Positions 1 through 5,188 of a stretch of DNA of 5,321 bases are shown piece after piece. The stretch's first letter is position 1. Each line of letters begins with the position of its first letter. The stretch comes from Nitrosopumilales archaeon (lineage in GTDB: Archaea; Thermoproteota; Nitrososphaeria; Nitrososphaerales; Nitrosopumilaceae). The notes beneath the pieces were generated by a model, which was given only the letters and a program-made list of their open reading frames with translations, had not been told where the DNA came from and searched no databases. The stretch lies in assembly GCA_016838795.1 (NCBI GenBank), contig JAEHKQ010000159.1:1-5321 (forward strand), in the 5' to 3' direction. Position numbers and translations under genes: made by a program.

Positions 1-54
1 CTAGGAGATAAGGACCTGAACCTTACGCCGTTGACCAGGCTGGGCGACTCCCGC
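1..54 (-). tRNA. tRNA-Leu(CAG), 5' part, cut by the window edge
   Basis: Read on the minus strand from base 54, the sequence folds as the first 54 nucleotides of a class II tRNA. The 5' acceptor strand is GCGGGAG (54-48), followed by UC. A 3-bp D stem (GCC/GGC) encloses a loop with the conserved GG and AA. The anticodon stem UAAGG/CCUUA is fully paired (25-21 with 13-9). The 7-base loop UUCAGGU (20-14) carries anticodon CAG (18-16), which reads the leucine codon CUG. After the anticodon stem come eight bases (UCUCCUAG) and still no T stem, as expected for the long variable arm of tRNA-Leu. There is no intron at the usual site after position 37. The 3' half, including the T arm and 3' acceptor strand, lies outside the window. 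The short D stem and CAG anticodon make leucine the clear choice. Confidence 0.93.
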
Positions 55-75
55 ATCGTAGAATTTAGAAATCTA

Positions 76-103
76 GAATAAGTTTCTTTATTGATATAAA
101 ACG
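76..103. promoter_or_regulatory. Two-way TATA region between tRNA-Leu and the small CxxC gene
   Basis: The 78-base gap between the tRNA (minus) and the CDS at 133 (plus) contains the near-symmetric TTTATTGATATAAA (87-100), whose ends TTTAT/ATAAA are inverted repeats. On the plus strand ATATAAAA is centred near 97. This predicts a transcript start near 122-124 and a leader of about 10 bases. On the minus strand TTTTATATC (93-101) would give a tRNA leader of about 15-20 bases. A second minus-strand box, AACTTATTC (77-85), would start transcription almost at the tRNA 5' end. Seeing the boxes is direct; their use is inferred from archaeal TATA-to-start spacing. Confidence 0.5.
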
Positions 104-110
104 TAAGATA

Positions 111-132
111 CAAACAATCAAAAAAATCCTCT
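111..132 (-). terminator. Possible minus-strand T-tract terminator for the chaperone transcript
   Basis: On the minus strand the run GGATTTTTTTGATTG (seven Ts at 126-120) lies about 175 bases past the dnaJ stop and just ahead of the tRNA-Leu promoter. Archaeal transcripts commonly end at U-rich tracts without a hairpin, so dnaJ mRNA could end here after running antisense through the small gene. The same bases also form the leader of the plus-strand gene, so this is only one reading of an A/T-rich stretch. Confidence 0.25.
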
Positions 133-303
133 ATGATGATGGAAATTCGAGAAATTTATTGTAATAATTGTAAGAAAGTTCTAGGAAGATATAATGTTAA
201 GTATTATCCTGATGATAAGATTGGAGATTTGATTAAATCTAGTCATGAACGGCGTGTTAGAGAATGGCATGAAATAGAGATTAGAAGAATTAAAACGTCT
301 TAA
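133..303 (+). CDS. Small CxxC (putative zinc-binding) protein, 56 aa, unknown function
   Basis: This is an open frame of 56 codons from ATG 133 to TAA 301-303. Three ATG codons stand in a row (133, 136, 139), so the true start may be any of them; an in-frame stop at 97-99 rules out a much longer form. The product has an N-terminal C10-x2-C13 knuckle (YCNNCKKVLGRYNV), then two histidines, H38 and H46, in a basic C-terminal stretch (SSHERRVREWHEIEIRRIK). C10/C13/H38/H46 could make a single C2H2-like zinc site, but only the cysteine pair is a strong motif. There is no signal peptide or membrane segment, so it should be cytosolic. A TATA-like box sits about 36 bases before the start, and no ribosome binding site is seen. 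It converges on dnaJ with a 4-base overlap (300-303). Small zinc-ribbon-like proteins are common in Nitrososphaerota. I do not recognise a named family, and nucleic-acid binding is only a guess from charge and motif. Confidence 0.72.
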   Translation: MMMEIREIYCNNCKKVLGRYNVKYYPDDKIGDLIKSSHERRVREWHEIEIRRIKTS

Positions 304-1415
304 TCAGAAGAATTTCCAAATTCTTCAAGTAGTTGTTTTTGATGTTTGTTCAGTTTTTTGGGTATGTTAACTACCAGTCTAACATATTGATCACCGCGGC
401 CCCATGAATTTTGGCGAGGCAGACCTTTTCCTTTCAGTTTTATGATGGTATTAGGTTGAGTTCCATGTTCAACCCTGATTTTTTGTGTACCTTCTAATGT
501 TGGCACAGTCATTTCTTTTCCCATAACAGCATCTACCATTGAGATTGATTGATCATAGAAAAGATCTGCGCCATCCCTTTTGAATTGAGGGTGTGGTTGA
601 ATTCGTAAACGTACTATCAGATCACCATTAATACCATTTGGTACAAATTCACCCTCTCCAGAAATTGTATAATCACCATCATTGATTCCGGCAGGAACCT
701 CAAAAGTTACATACTTGGTTCCCTTTTGTGTACCAATTCCTTTGCAATTATTGCAAGGCTTTTCCAGCATCTTTCCTTGACCATTACATTTTGTACATGG
801 TGCTACTGTGACAAAAGAGGCAAACCCCATTTTACGTGATATTCTTACTTGACCTTGCCCATTACACGATGAACAAGTAATTTTTGAGGTACCTGGAGCA
901 CATCCTGTTCCACTACATAGATTACATTCAACGTCTTTTTGAATATCAATTTCCATTTTTTTACCTTGAAGAACATCTTCAAGGGTGATTGAAGTTTCAT
1001 ATAGCAGATCTGATCCTTTTTGTCTATGAGCTCCACCAAAGTTACTAAATCCACCAAAACCTCCACCACGTCCCAATAATGTTTCAAAGATTGAATCAAA
1101 GCCTCCACTTGATCTTCCGAAAATGTCTCTGAAAATATCATTAAAGTTTACGCTTGCTCCTCGAAAAATGTCTTCAGTACTATATTTTCCATCTACTCCT
1201 GCGTGACCATATTGATCATAGATTTTTCTTTTCTCAGAATCTGATAGAACTGCATATGCCTCTGAAATTTCCTTAAAGTGTTCTGCAGCATCTTTTGACT
1301 CATTCCTATCAGGATGAAATTTTAAGGCTAGTTTCCGATATTGTGATTTGATTTCATTAGCTAAAGCTGTTTTTGAAACTCCAATTACTTCATAATAATC
1401 ACGTTTTGCACTCAT
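300..1415 (-). CDS. dnaJ: Chaperone protein DnaJ (Hsp40, class A)
   Basis: This is the J-domain co-chaperone of DnaK. It captures unfolded polypeptides, passes them to DnaK and stimulates DnaK's ATPase in the cytosol. At 371 residues it is full length for the family. The J domain spans about residues 5-70, with the essential HPD at 34-36 and the helix II basic face (YRKLALKF) before it. A Gly/Phe-rich linker follows at about 76-130 with DIF motifs (82-84, 93-95). The zinc-finger domain has all four CxxCxGxG repeats: C164/C167, C181/C184, C207/C210 and C221/C224, enough for two zinc ions. The C-terminal substrate-binding and dimerisation domains run from about 235 to 360. The start is ATG at 1413-1415, whose MSAKRDYYEV matches the usual N-terminus. 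It lies 41 bases after dnaK with a TATA-like box in the gap, so it is probably both co-transcribed with grpE-dnaK and expressed alone. Nothing looks broken. Confidence 0.98.
   Translation of the reverse strand: MSAKRDYYEVIGVSKTALANEIKSQYRKLALKFHPDRNESKDAAEHFKEISEAYAVLSDSEKRKIYDQYGHAGVDGKYSTEDIFRGASVNFNDIFRDIFGRSSGGFDSIFETLLGRGGGFGGFSNFGGAHRQKGSDLLYETSITLEDVLQGKKMEIDIQKDVECNLCSGTGCAPGTSKITCSSCNGQGQVRISRKMGFASFVTVAPCTKCNGQGKMLEKPCNNCKGIGTQKGTKYVTFEVPAGINDGDYTISGEGEFVPNGINGDLIVRLRIQPHPQFKRDGADLFYDQSISMVDAVMGKEMTVPTLEGTQKIRVEHGTQPNTIIKLKGKGLPRQNSWGRGDQYVRLVVNIPKKLNKHQKQLLEEFGNSSD
307..326 (+). terminator. Hairpin just past the small gene's stop, within the dnaJ 3' end
   Basis: GAAGAATTT (307-315) and AAATTCTTC (318-326) are perfect inverted repeats separated by CC. 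As RNA this can form an 8-bp stem with a 4-base loop. It starts four bases after the TAA of the plus-strand gene. T-rich stretches follow (336-340 and 353-358), which is a plausible termination context for that gene. The same bases encode the last residues of DnaJ (LLEEFGNSS), so the symmetry could also be a chance effect of GAA/TTC-rich codons. Confidence 0.4.
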
Positions 1416-1440
1416 ATGCGATTTTTGTTATTATAATTGA

Positions 1441-1450
1441 GGTATAAATT
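1441..1450 (-). promoter_or_regulatory. TATA-like box for dnaJ
   Basis: On the minus strand AATTTATACC (1450-1441) has a TTTATA core centred about 30 bases before the dnaJ ATG. With the usual archaeal spacing of about 25 bases to the start site, this predicts an mRNA with a leader of only a few bases. No Shine-Dalgarno sequence is seen before the dnaJ ATG, which fits a near-leaderless transcript. Inferred from position and sequence only. Confidence 0.5.
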
Positions 1451-1456
1451 AACTAA

Positions 1457-3364
1457 TTAGGCCTTTTTGTTATCCTTCTGAGATGAATTCTGTTCATCAT
1501 TTTGTTCTGTAGCTCCTTGTTCATCTGTACTGGTTTGTTGTTCTTGGCCATCTGTACTGGTTTGTTGTTCTTGGCCATCTGTACCGGTTTGTTGTTCTTG
1601 ACTAGGAGGTGGAGAAACATTCTTGTAAAGTTCTGTAGTTATTTCATTAACTATTGATTTTAGTGCATCTAATTTTGGTTTTAATTGATCTATATCTTTG
1701 TCTAGAACCTCTTTTAATTCCTTTACCACATCTGTAATTTTAATTCCTTGTTCTTGTGAAATTTTATCTTTTAGATCTTGGTTCACTAATTTTTCGGTTG
1801 TGTAAATGTAGCTTTCAGCTTCATTTTTAAGATCAATCTTTTCTTTTTTCTTTTTATCTTCATCTGCAAATTTCTCTGCATCTTGTTTTAGTTTTTTAAT
1901 ATCATCTTCTGATAATTTAGAGGTGGATTCGATAGTAATTTTGGCTTCTTTTTGTGTGCCCAAATCTTGTGCTGTTACATTAATAATTCCATTTGCATCA
2001 ATATCAAATTTAACGTCAATTTGAGGTACGCCTCGTGGAGCTGGTGGAACATCAGTTAGATTAAAGCTCCCAAGTGATACATTATCAGCAGCCATAGGTC
2101 GTTCGCCTTGAACAACATGAATGGTAACGACAGTTTGATTATCAGCAGCAGTTGTGAAAACTTTACTTTTAGATGTTGGAATTGTTGTGTTTCTTTCAAT
2201 TAATGGTTCACGAACTCCACCTAAAGTTTCAATTCCAAGTGTTAGTGGTGTAACATCTAGTAGAACAATGTCGCTGGTTACATCTCCAGCAATAATTCCT
2301 GCTTGAATTGCCGCACCGGTAGCCACTGCTTCCATAGGATCAACACCGGATTCTGGTTCTTTTCCTACAACATCGCGAACAAGCTTTCTAACTATTGGCA
2401 TTCGAGTTGGTCCCCCAACCATTACAATTTTTGTTATGTCTGATGGAGATAGTTTAGCATCTTCAAATGCTTTTTCAATTGATGGCTTACATCTATCAAC
2501 TATAGGTTGTACCAAATCTTCTAGTTTAGCTCTAGTTAATCTTAACTCTAAATTCTTAGCACCACTAGAAGGATCCTGAGCAATAAATGGTAAGTTAATG
2601 TCAGTTTCCATTACTGTTGAAAGTTCAATTTTTGCTTTTTCAGCAGCTTCAGCAATTCTAGTGACTGCAGTCTTGTCTTGAGAAAGATCAATTCCTTCTT
2701 TTTTCTTGAATTCATCAAGAACATAATCAATAATTGTTTTATCCATATCTACACCACCTAGTTGTGTGTCTCCAGAGGTACTCATGACTTCAAAAACACC
2801 TCCCCCCATTTCCATGATTGTAACGTCCAATGTACCTCCACCAAAATCGAAAACAAGAATTTTCATGTCTTGTTTTGCTTTATCCAAACCAAAAGATAAC
2901 GAAGCAGCAGTAGGTTCATTGATAATTCTAACTACATCCAGTCCTGCAATGGTTCCTGCGTCCTTTGTTGCTTGACGTTGATTATCATCAAAATAGGCAG
3001 GAACAGTGATTACTGCTTTATCAATTTTATCACCTATGAATGCTTCGGCGTCTTTTTTTATTTTTTGTAAAATAAAAGCCGAGATTTGTTGAGGTTTGTA
3101 TTCTTTGTCACCAATTTTAAAGAGATGATTAGTTCCCATTTTTCTTTTTGCAGCTACAATTGTGTTTTCTGGATTAGTGATAGCCTGTCTTCTAGCTGGT
3201 TCTCCAACAATTAATTCACCATCTTTGAATGCTACAACCGATGGGAACGCTTTACCACCAACTGTTACACCTTCTGCAGCTGGAATGATGGTTGGTTTCC
3301 CTCCCATAACAACAGCAGCGGCAGAGTTACTTGTTCCAAGATCTATTCCAATAACTTTCGCCAT
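1457..3364 (-). CDS. dnaK: Chaperone protein DnaK (Hsp70)
   Basis: This is an ATP-dependent Hsp70 that binds and releases exposed hydrophobic segments of client proteins in the cytosol. From ATG 3362-3364 it has 635 residues, normal for the family. Nucleotide-binding domain: phosphate-1 loop GIDLGTSNS (6-14), catalytic-type Lys in AAKRKMG (K73), INEPTAA (148-154), phosphate-2 FDFGGGTLD (172-180) and adenosine motif VMVGGPTRMP (314-323). The linker VLLDVTPL (367-374) is intact. The beta-sandwich client-binding domain follows, with VQGERPMAADN (418-428) and DIDANGIINVTAQD (454-467), then a helical lid to about 583. The tail is a Gln/Thr/Asp-rich disordered stretch with a 9-residue repeat. An in-frame GTG at 3371-3373 would add three residues and overlap grpE. 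I prefer the ATG because MAKVIGIDLGT is the usual beginning. It leaves one base after the grpE stop, with a weak GAGTGA ribosome-site-like stretch inside grpE's end. Archaeal DnaK is generally regarded as acquired from bacteria. Confidence 0.98.
   Translation of the reverse strand: MAKVIGIDLGTSNSAAAVVMGGKPTIIPAAEGVTVGGKAFPSVVAFKDGELIVGEPARRQAITNPENTIVAAKRKMGTNHLFKIGDKEYKPQQISAFILQKIKKDAEAFIGDKIDKAVITVPAYFDDNQRQATKDAGTIAGLDVVRIINEPTAASLSFGLDKAKQDMKILVFDFGGGTLDVTIMEMGGGVFEVMSTSGDTQLGGVDMDKTIIDYVLDEFKKKEGIDLSQDKTAVTRIAEAAEKAKIELSTVMETDINLPFIAQDPSSGAKNLELRLTRAKLEDLVQPIVDRCKPSIEKAFEDAKLSPSDITKIVMVGGPTRMPIVRKLVRDVVGKEPESGVDPMEAVATGAAIQAGIIAGDVTSDIVLLDVTPLTLGIETLGGVREPLIERNTTIPTSKSKVFTTAADNQTVVTIHVVQGERPMAADNVSLGSFNLTDVPPAPRGVPQIDVKFDIDANGIINVTAQDLGTQKEAKITIESTSKLSEDDIKKLKQDAEKFADEDKKKKEKIDLKNEAESYIYTTEKLVNQDLKDKISQEQGIKITDVVKELKEVLDKDIDQLKPKLDALKSIVNEITTELYKNVSPPPSQEQQTGTDGQEQQTSTDGQEQQTSTDEQGATEQNDEQNSSQKDNKKA
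1522..1602 (-). repeat. Three tandem 27-base repeats in the dnaK 3' end
   Basis: Three head-to-tail 27-base copies lie at 1522-1548, 1549-1575 and 1576-1602. The first two are identical. The third differs by a T-to-C change (its GTACCGG against GTACTGG) and at its last bases. The length is a multiple of three, so the frame is kept, and the copies encode QEQQTGTDG, QEQQTSTDG and QEQQTSTDE at about residues 588-614 of DnaK, in the disordered tail beyond the lid. The near identity at DNA level points to recent duplication by slippage or recombination. Confidence 0.9.
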
Positions 3365-3365
3365 T

Positions 3366-3950
3366 TTATTCACTCAATTGTTCAGATTTTGATTTTTTTG
3401 AAATTTCCACTAATGTTGGTCTAATAGCCCTATTATGAGAAATATATCCCTTCCTGATTTCTTTTGTAATAGTACTTTCTTCCAAAGTGGGATCCTCTGT
3501 TATTGAAATTGCTTCATGTAATTTAGGATCAAAAATTTCTCCAAGTGCATCGATTGGAAAAACATCGTATTTAGCTAAAAGAGAATCCATGTTCTTTAAA
3601 ATTGAGTCTAGTCCATCAGTGTTGGTGTCACTTTTAGAAAACACTTGCTTTGCACGAACAAAGTCATCGTAAATTTGAAGGAAATCTAGCATTAATTTAT
3701 CTATTTTGGTAATAACTATGTTTTCAATCTCTGATGCTGTTCTTTTTTCTAAGTTTTGAAAATCCGCCAATGTACGTTTAAGTTTCTTTTCATAATCATC
3801 AGCCTTTTGTTTTTCTTTTGAAAAAAGTTCTTTTAATTCTTTGAGAGTTAATTTCTTCTCTTCAGCTAATTCTTCTGTTACTGGAACTTCAGTCGTTTCC
3901 TTTTCTGGTTCTTTTGTTACTGGAACTTCAGGCGTTTCCTTTTCTGACAA
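3366..3950 (-). CDS. grpE: Nucleotide exchange factor GrpE, TTG start
   Basis: GrpE is the dimeric exchange factor that opens the DnaK nucleotide cleft to release ADP and thus the client. The 194-residue product has an acidic, low-complexity N-terminal tail (1-30), a long coiled-coil helix (about 32-85) with the family-like LADFQNLEKR (61-70), and a helical bundle (about 86-122). The C-terminal beta domain that contacts DnaK contains IFDPKLHEA (139-147) and IRKGYISHNRAIRPTLVEIS (165-184), the GrpE signature region. No ATG or GTG lies between the upstream in-frame stop (3993-3995) and the conserved core, so TTG 3948-3950 is the best start. Only the variable tail depends on this choice. It follows the dehydrogenase-like gene by 28 bases and touches dnaK, so it is surely in one operon with dnaK. 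No CIRCE/HrcA-type operator is visible upstream. Confidence 0.95.
   Translation of the reverse strand: MSEKETPEVPVTKEPEKETTEVPVTEELAEEKKLTLKELKELFSKEKQKADDYEKKLKRTLADFQNLEKRTASEIENIVITKIDKLMLDFLQIYDDFVRAKQVFSKSDTNTDGLDSILKNMDSLLAKYDVFPIDALGEIFDPKLHEAISITEDPTLEESTITKEIRKGYISHNRAIRPTLVEISKKSKSEQLSE
3870..3946 (-). repeat. Two tandem 39-base repeats in the grpE 5' end
   Basis: Bases 3870-3907 and 3909-3946 match over 38 positions with two differences (3875/3914 and 3892/3931), giving a period of 39 bases, or 13 codons. They encode KETPEVPVTKEPE and KETTEVPVTEELA at residues 4-29, in the disordered N-terminal tail ahead of the coiled coil. The match at DNA level suggests a fairly recent in-frame duplication that did not touch the folded domain. 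Confidence 0.88.
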
Positions 3951-3978
3951 ATCAATTTCCGTGTTAGATTGGCTAATT

Positions 3979-5124
3979 TTACTTTTGTTGTATTATTTCA
4001 CACAGGGGATTAGCTTTGATTAATAAAATGTCAGAATCTTTTTTGTTTTTTTCTATATTTTCGAAATCTGATTTGGAGCATGCAACAACAATTGTTGTTT
4101 TATCACTATGAAATAAATCAAAGTTTGTCGTGTCAAATGATTCAACATCTCCGATATAATCTCTTAATCGTAAGATTAAATTTTGCAACATTTCTTGTTT
4201 GTCTCCCCTCATCTCATGTTGATCTATGCTCCATGATAATGCAATTTTTGTTCTACTTGCTTTAAGATCATTCTTCTTTAATGTTGCTCGAATTTCGTCA
4301 ATTAGTCTTTTTATGTATCCTTCAATTCCTTTGATACTACCATTTATCAAATACATGAGTGTGTTTGCACCTTCAAAAGATGAGCCCAATGCCCGAAGAT
4401 CATACAATCCTTTAATCATGTCGTCTAAGAAGATGTTCTTAAATTCGTCAGAAGAAAGATCTGATTTTGTAATGTCATCCTGAGCGAATTTACATACTTC
4501 TAATATGCTACATAGGTGTGAAAATCTGGAAAGAGTATCTATAGCATGAAAATGTTCGGATGATGAAAGTGATACGAATTTTTTCTGTTTTTTACCATAA
4601 GTTAAAAGATCACCTAGTTCTTTGTCCTCTTTGGCAGTAAAAGAACCTATAACGCTAGAAGTATTTTGGACATCTGCTAATGGAAAGTAATAATAGGAGA
4701 TGGTTTTTCCAACCTGAAAACCAGTTACATGCTCTAGCAATGAAATGTTTTCATTATTTCCTCCAAATCCCATTGGAAGATTATAAACTACTGAGCAATT
4801 CTTCTTTAATGGAGCAATAGCATCCTTGAATTTTGAATTAATTTCAATTTTGATATCTTGGCCAGTTTTTCTAATTCTGGGAGCAAAAAATAGATATTTT
4901 GCTTTAGAAACGGCAACATCAATTGGTTCCATTGCTAAAAGAGGTTCATCTTCTTTTAACGATGATATGTTAGGATATGTTTTTGCAATTTCGGATTTTA
5001 AAGAAATCGCAGAAAGTGTGGATTCGTCAATTATGAACACGTCAGCCCCTTTAATGGCCATTTGACATGCAATGCCATATCCTTCAGTACTTAGTCCATA
5101 AACAACTACTTTTGCTCCCCCCAT
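3979..5124 (-). CDS. Divergent UDP-sugar dehydrogenase-like Rossmann protein, probably lacking the catalytic cysteine
   Basis: This is a 381-residue cytosolic protein with no signal or membrane segment. The N-terminus (KVVVYGLSTEGYGIACQMA, 5-23) reads as a dinucleotide-binding fold with G10-x-S12-x-x-G15 in place of GxGxxG, and D33 at the end of the second strand suggests NAD. The order of elements resembles the UDP-glucose/UDP-ManNAc dehydrogenase family. A strand with FFAPRIRKTGQD (79-90) sits where the family has VPTP, and a helix followed by VVYNLPMGFGG (112-122) sits at the family's VPPGT position. A helical dimer core lies at about 185-285. A C-terminal third (KIALSWSIDQHEMRGDKQEM, 293-312) recalls the family's LGLAFKPDTDDxRxSP. 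However, I find no GGxCLPKD-like motif; the likely place (about 246-262) has no Cys, and the Lys/Asn of the core also seem absent. It may be a binding protein or use different chemistry. The start is the only ATG after an in-frame stop at 5158-5160. It precedes grpE by 28 bases and faces the DUF354 gene. The family call is inference at about 60%; that it is a real gene is near certain. Confidence 0.8.
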   Translation of the reverse strand: MGGAKVVVYGLSTEGYGIACQMAIKGADVFIIDESTLSAISLKSEIAKTYPNISSLKEDEPLLAMEPIDVAVSKAKYLFFAPRIRKTGQDIKIEINSKFKDAIAPLKKNCSVVYNLPMGFGGNNENISLLEHVTGFQVGKTISYYYFPLADVQNTSSVIGSFTAKEDKELGDLLTYGKKQKKFVSLSSSEHFHAIDTLSRFSHLCSILEVCKFAQDDITKSDLSSDEFKNIFLDDMIKGLYDLRALGSSFEGANTLMYLINGSIKGIEGYIKRLIDEIRATLKKNDLKASRTKIALSWSIDQHEMRGDKQEMLQNLILRLRDYIGDVESFDTTNFDLFHSDKTTIVVACSKSDFENIEKNKKDSDILLIKANPLCEIIQQK

Positions 5125-5144
5125 AGTTACTGTGCTAGGATGAA

Positions 5145-5153
5145 GGATAAGAA
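5145..5153 (-). promoter_or_regulatory. TATA-like box for the dehydrogenase-like gene and the operon
   Basis: On the minus strand TTCTTATCC (5153-5145), preceded by a T-run, is centred about 25 bases before the ATG at 5124. This is the spacing expected for a leaderless archaeal transcript starting at or next to the A of the start codon. No ribosome binding site is seen. If used, this is the main promoter for the whole minus-strand block through grpE and dnaK. Confidence 0.5.
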
Positions 5154-5166
5154 AAACTTATTGAAC
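5152..5166 (+). promoter_or_regulatory. TATA-like box for the DUF354 gene
   Basis: AAAAACTTATTGAAC is centred near 5160, about 29 bases before the proposed TTG start at 5189. It fits a very short leader or a leaderless mRNA. It directly abuts the opposite-strand box at 5145-5153, so the two divergent promoters could compete or share a regulator. This rests on spacing and A/T pattern only. Confidence 0.4.
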
Positions 5167-5188
5167 TTCCGAAATCAAACAAAAATAC

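Noticed and set aside
845..1141. 98-codon minus-strand frame inside dnaJ
   Set aside because: It is the shifted frame of the dnaJ zinc-finger and Gly/Phe region, shows no motif of its own, and dnaJ is intact here.
1522..1602. CRISPR-like array from the regular 27-base repeats
   Set aside because: The units are directly tandem with no spacers, in frame within dnaK, and encode the protein repeat.
2766..2975. Plus-strand open frame opposite dnaK
   Set aside because: Antisense shadow of the DnaK nucleotide-binding domain; no start signal and no recognisable protein features.
3162..3392. 76-codon plus-strand frame opposite the dnaK start
   Set aside because: It looks hydrophobic, but it is the mirror of the conserved Gly/Ala-rich DnaK N-terminus and runs into grpE; it has no promoter or ribosome site.
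3951..3978. Separate promoter for grpE in the 28-base gap or the end of the upstream gene
   Set aside because: A/T-rich stretches such as GTAAAATTAG exist but no convincing TATA core at 25-30 bases; co-transcription from the promoter near 5150 is simpler.
3841..4023. Plus-strand frame with a hydrophobic end across the grpE start
   Set aside because: The Ser/Val-rich part is the complement of the grpE tandem repeat and the leucine run comes from the complement of AT-rich coding; no independent support.
4080..4483. Two overlapping plus-strand frames opposite the dehydrogenase-like gene
   Set aside because: Both are antisense to an intact gene, lack motifs and have no upstream signals.
4826..5065. 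Plus-strand frame opposite the N-terminal half of the dehydrogenase-like gene
   Set aside because: Antisense shadow of the Rossmann domain region, ending before the divergent promoter gap.
5125..5188. Heat-shock operator (CIRCE-like or other inverted repeat) in the operon's upstream region
   Set aside because: No TTAGCACTC/GAGTGCTAA-type repeat or other long palindrome is visible there or before grpE and dnaJ.
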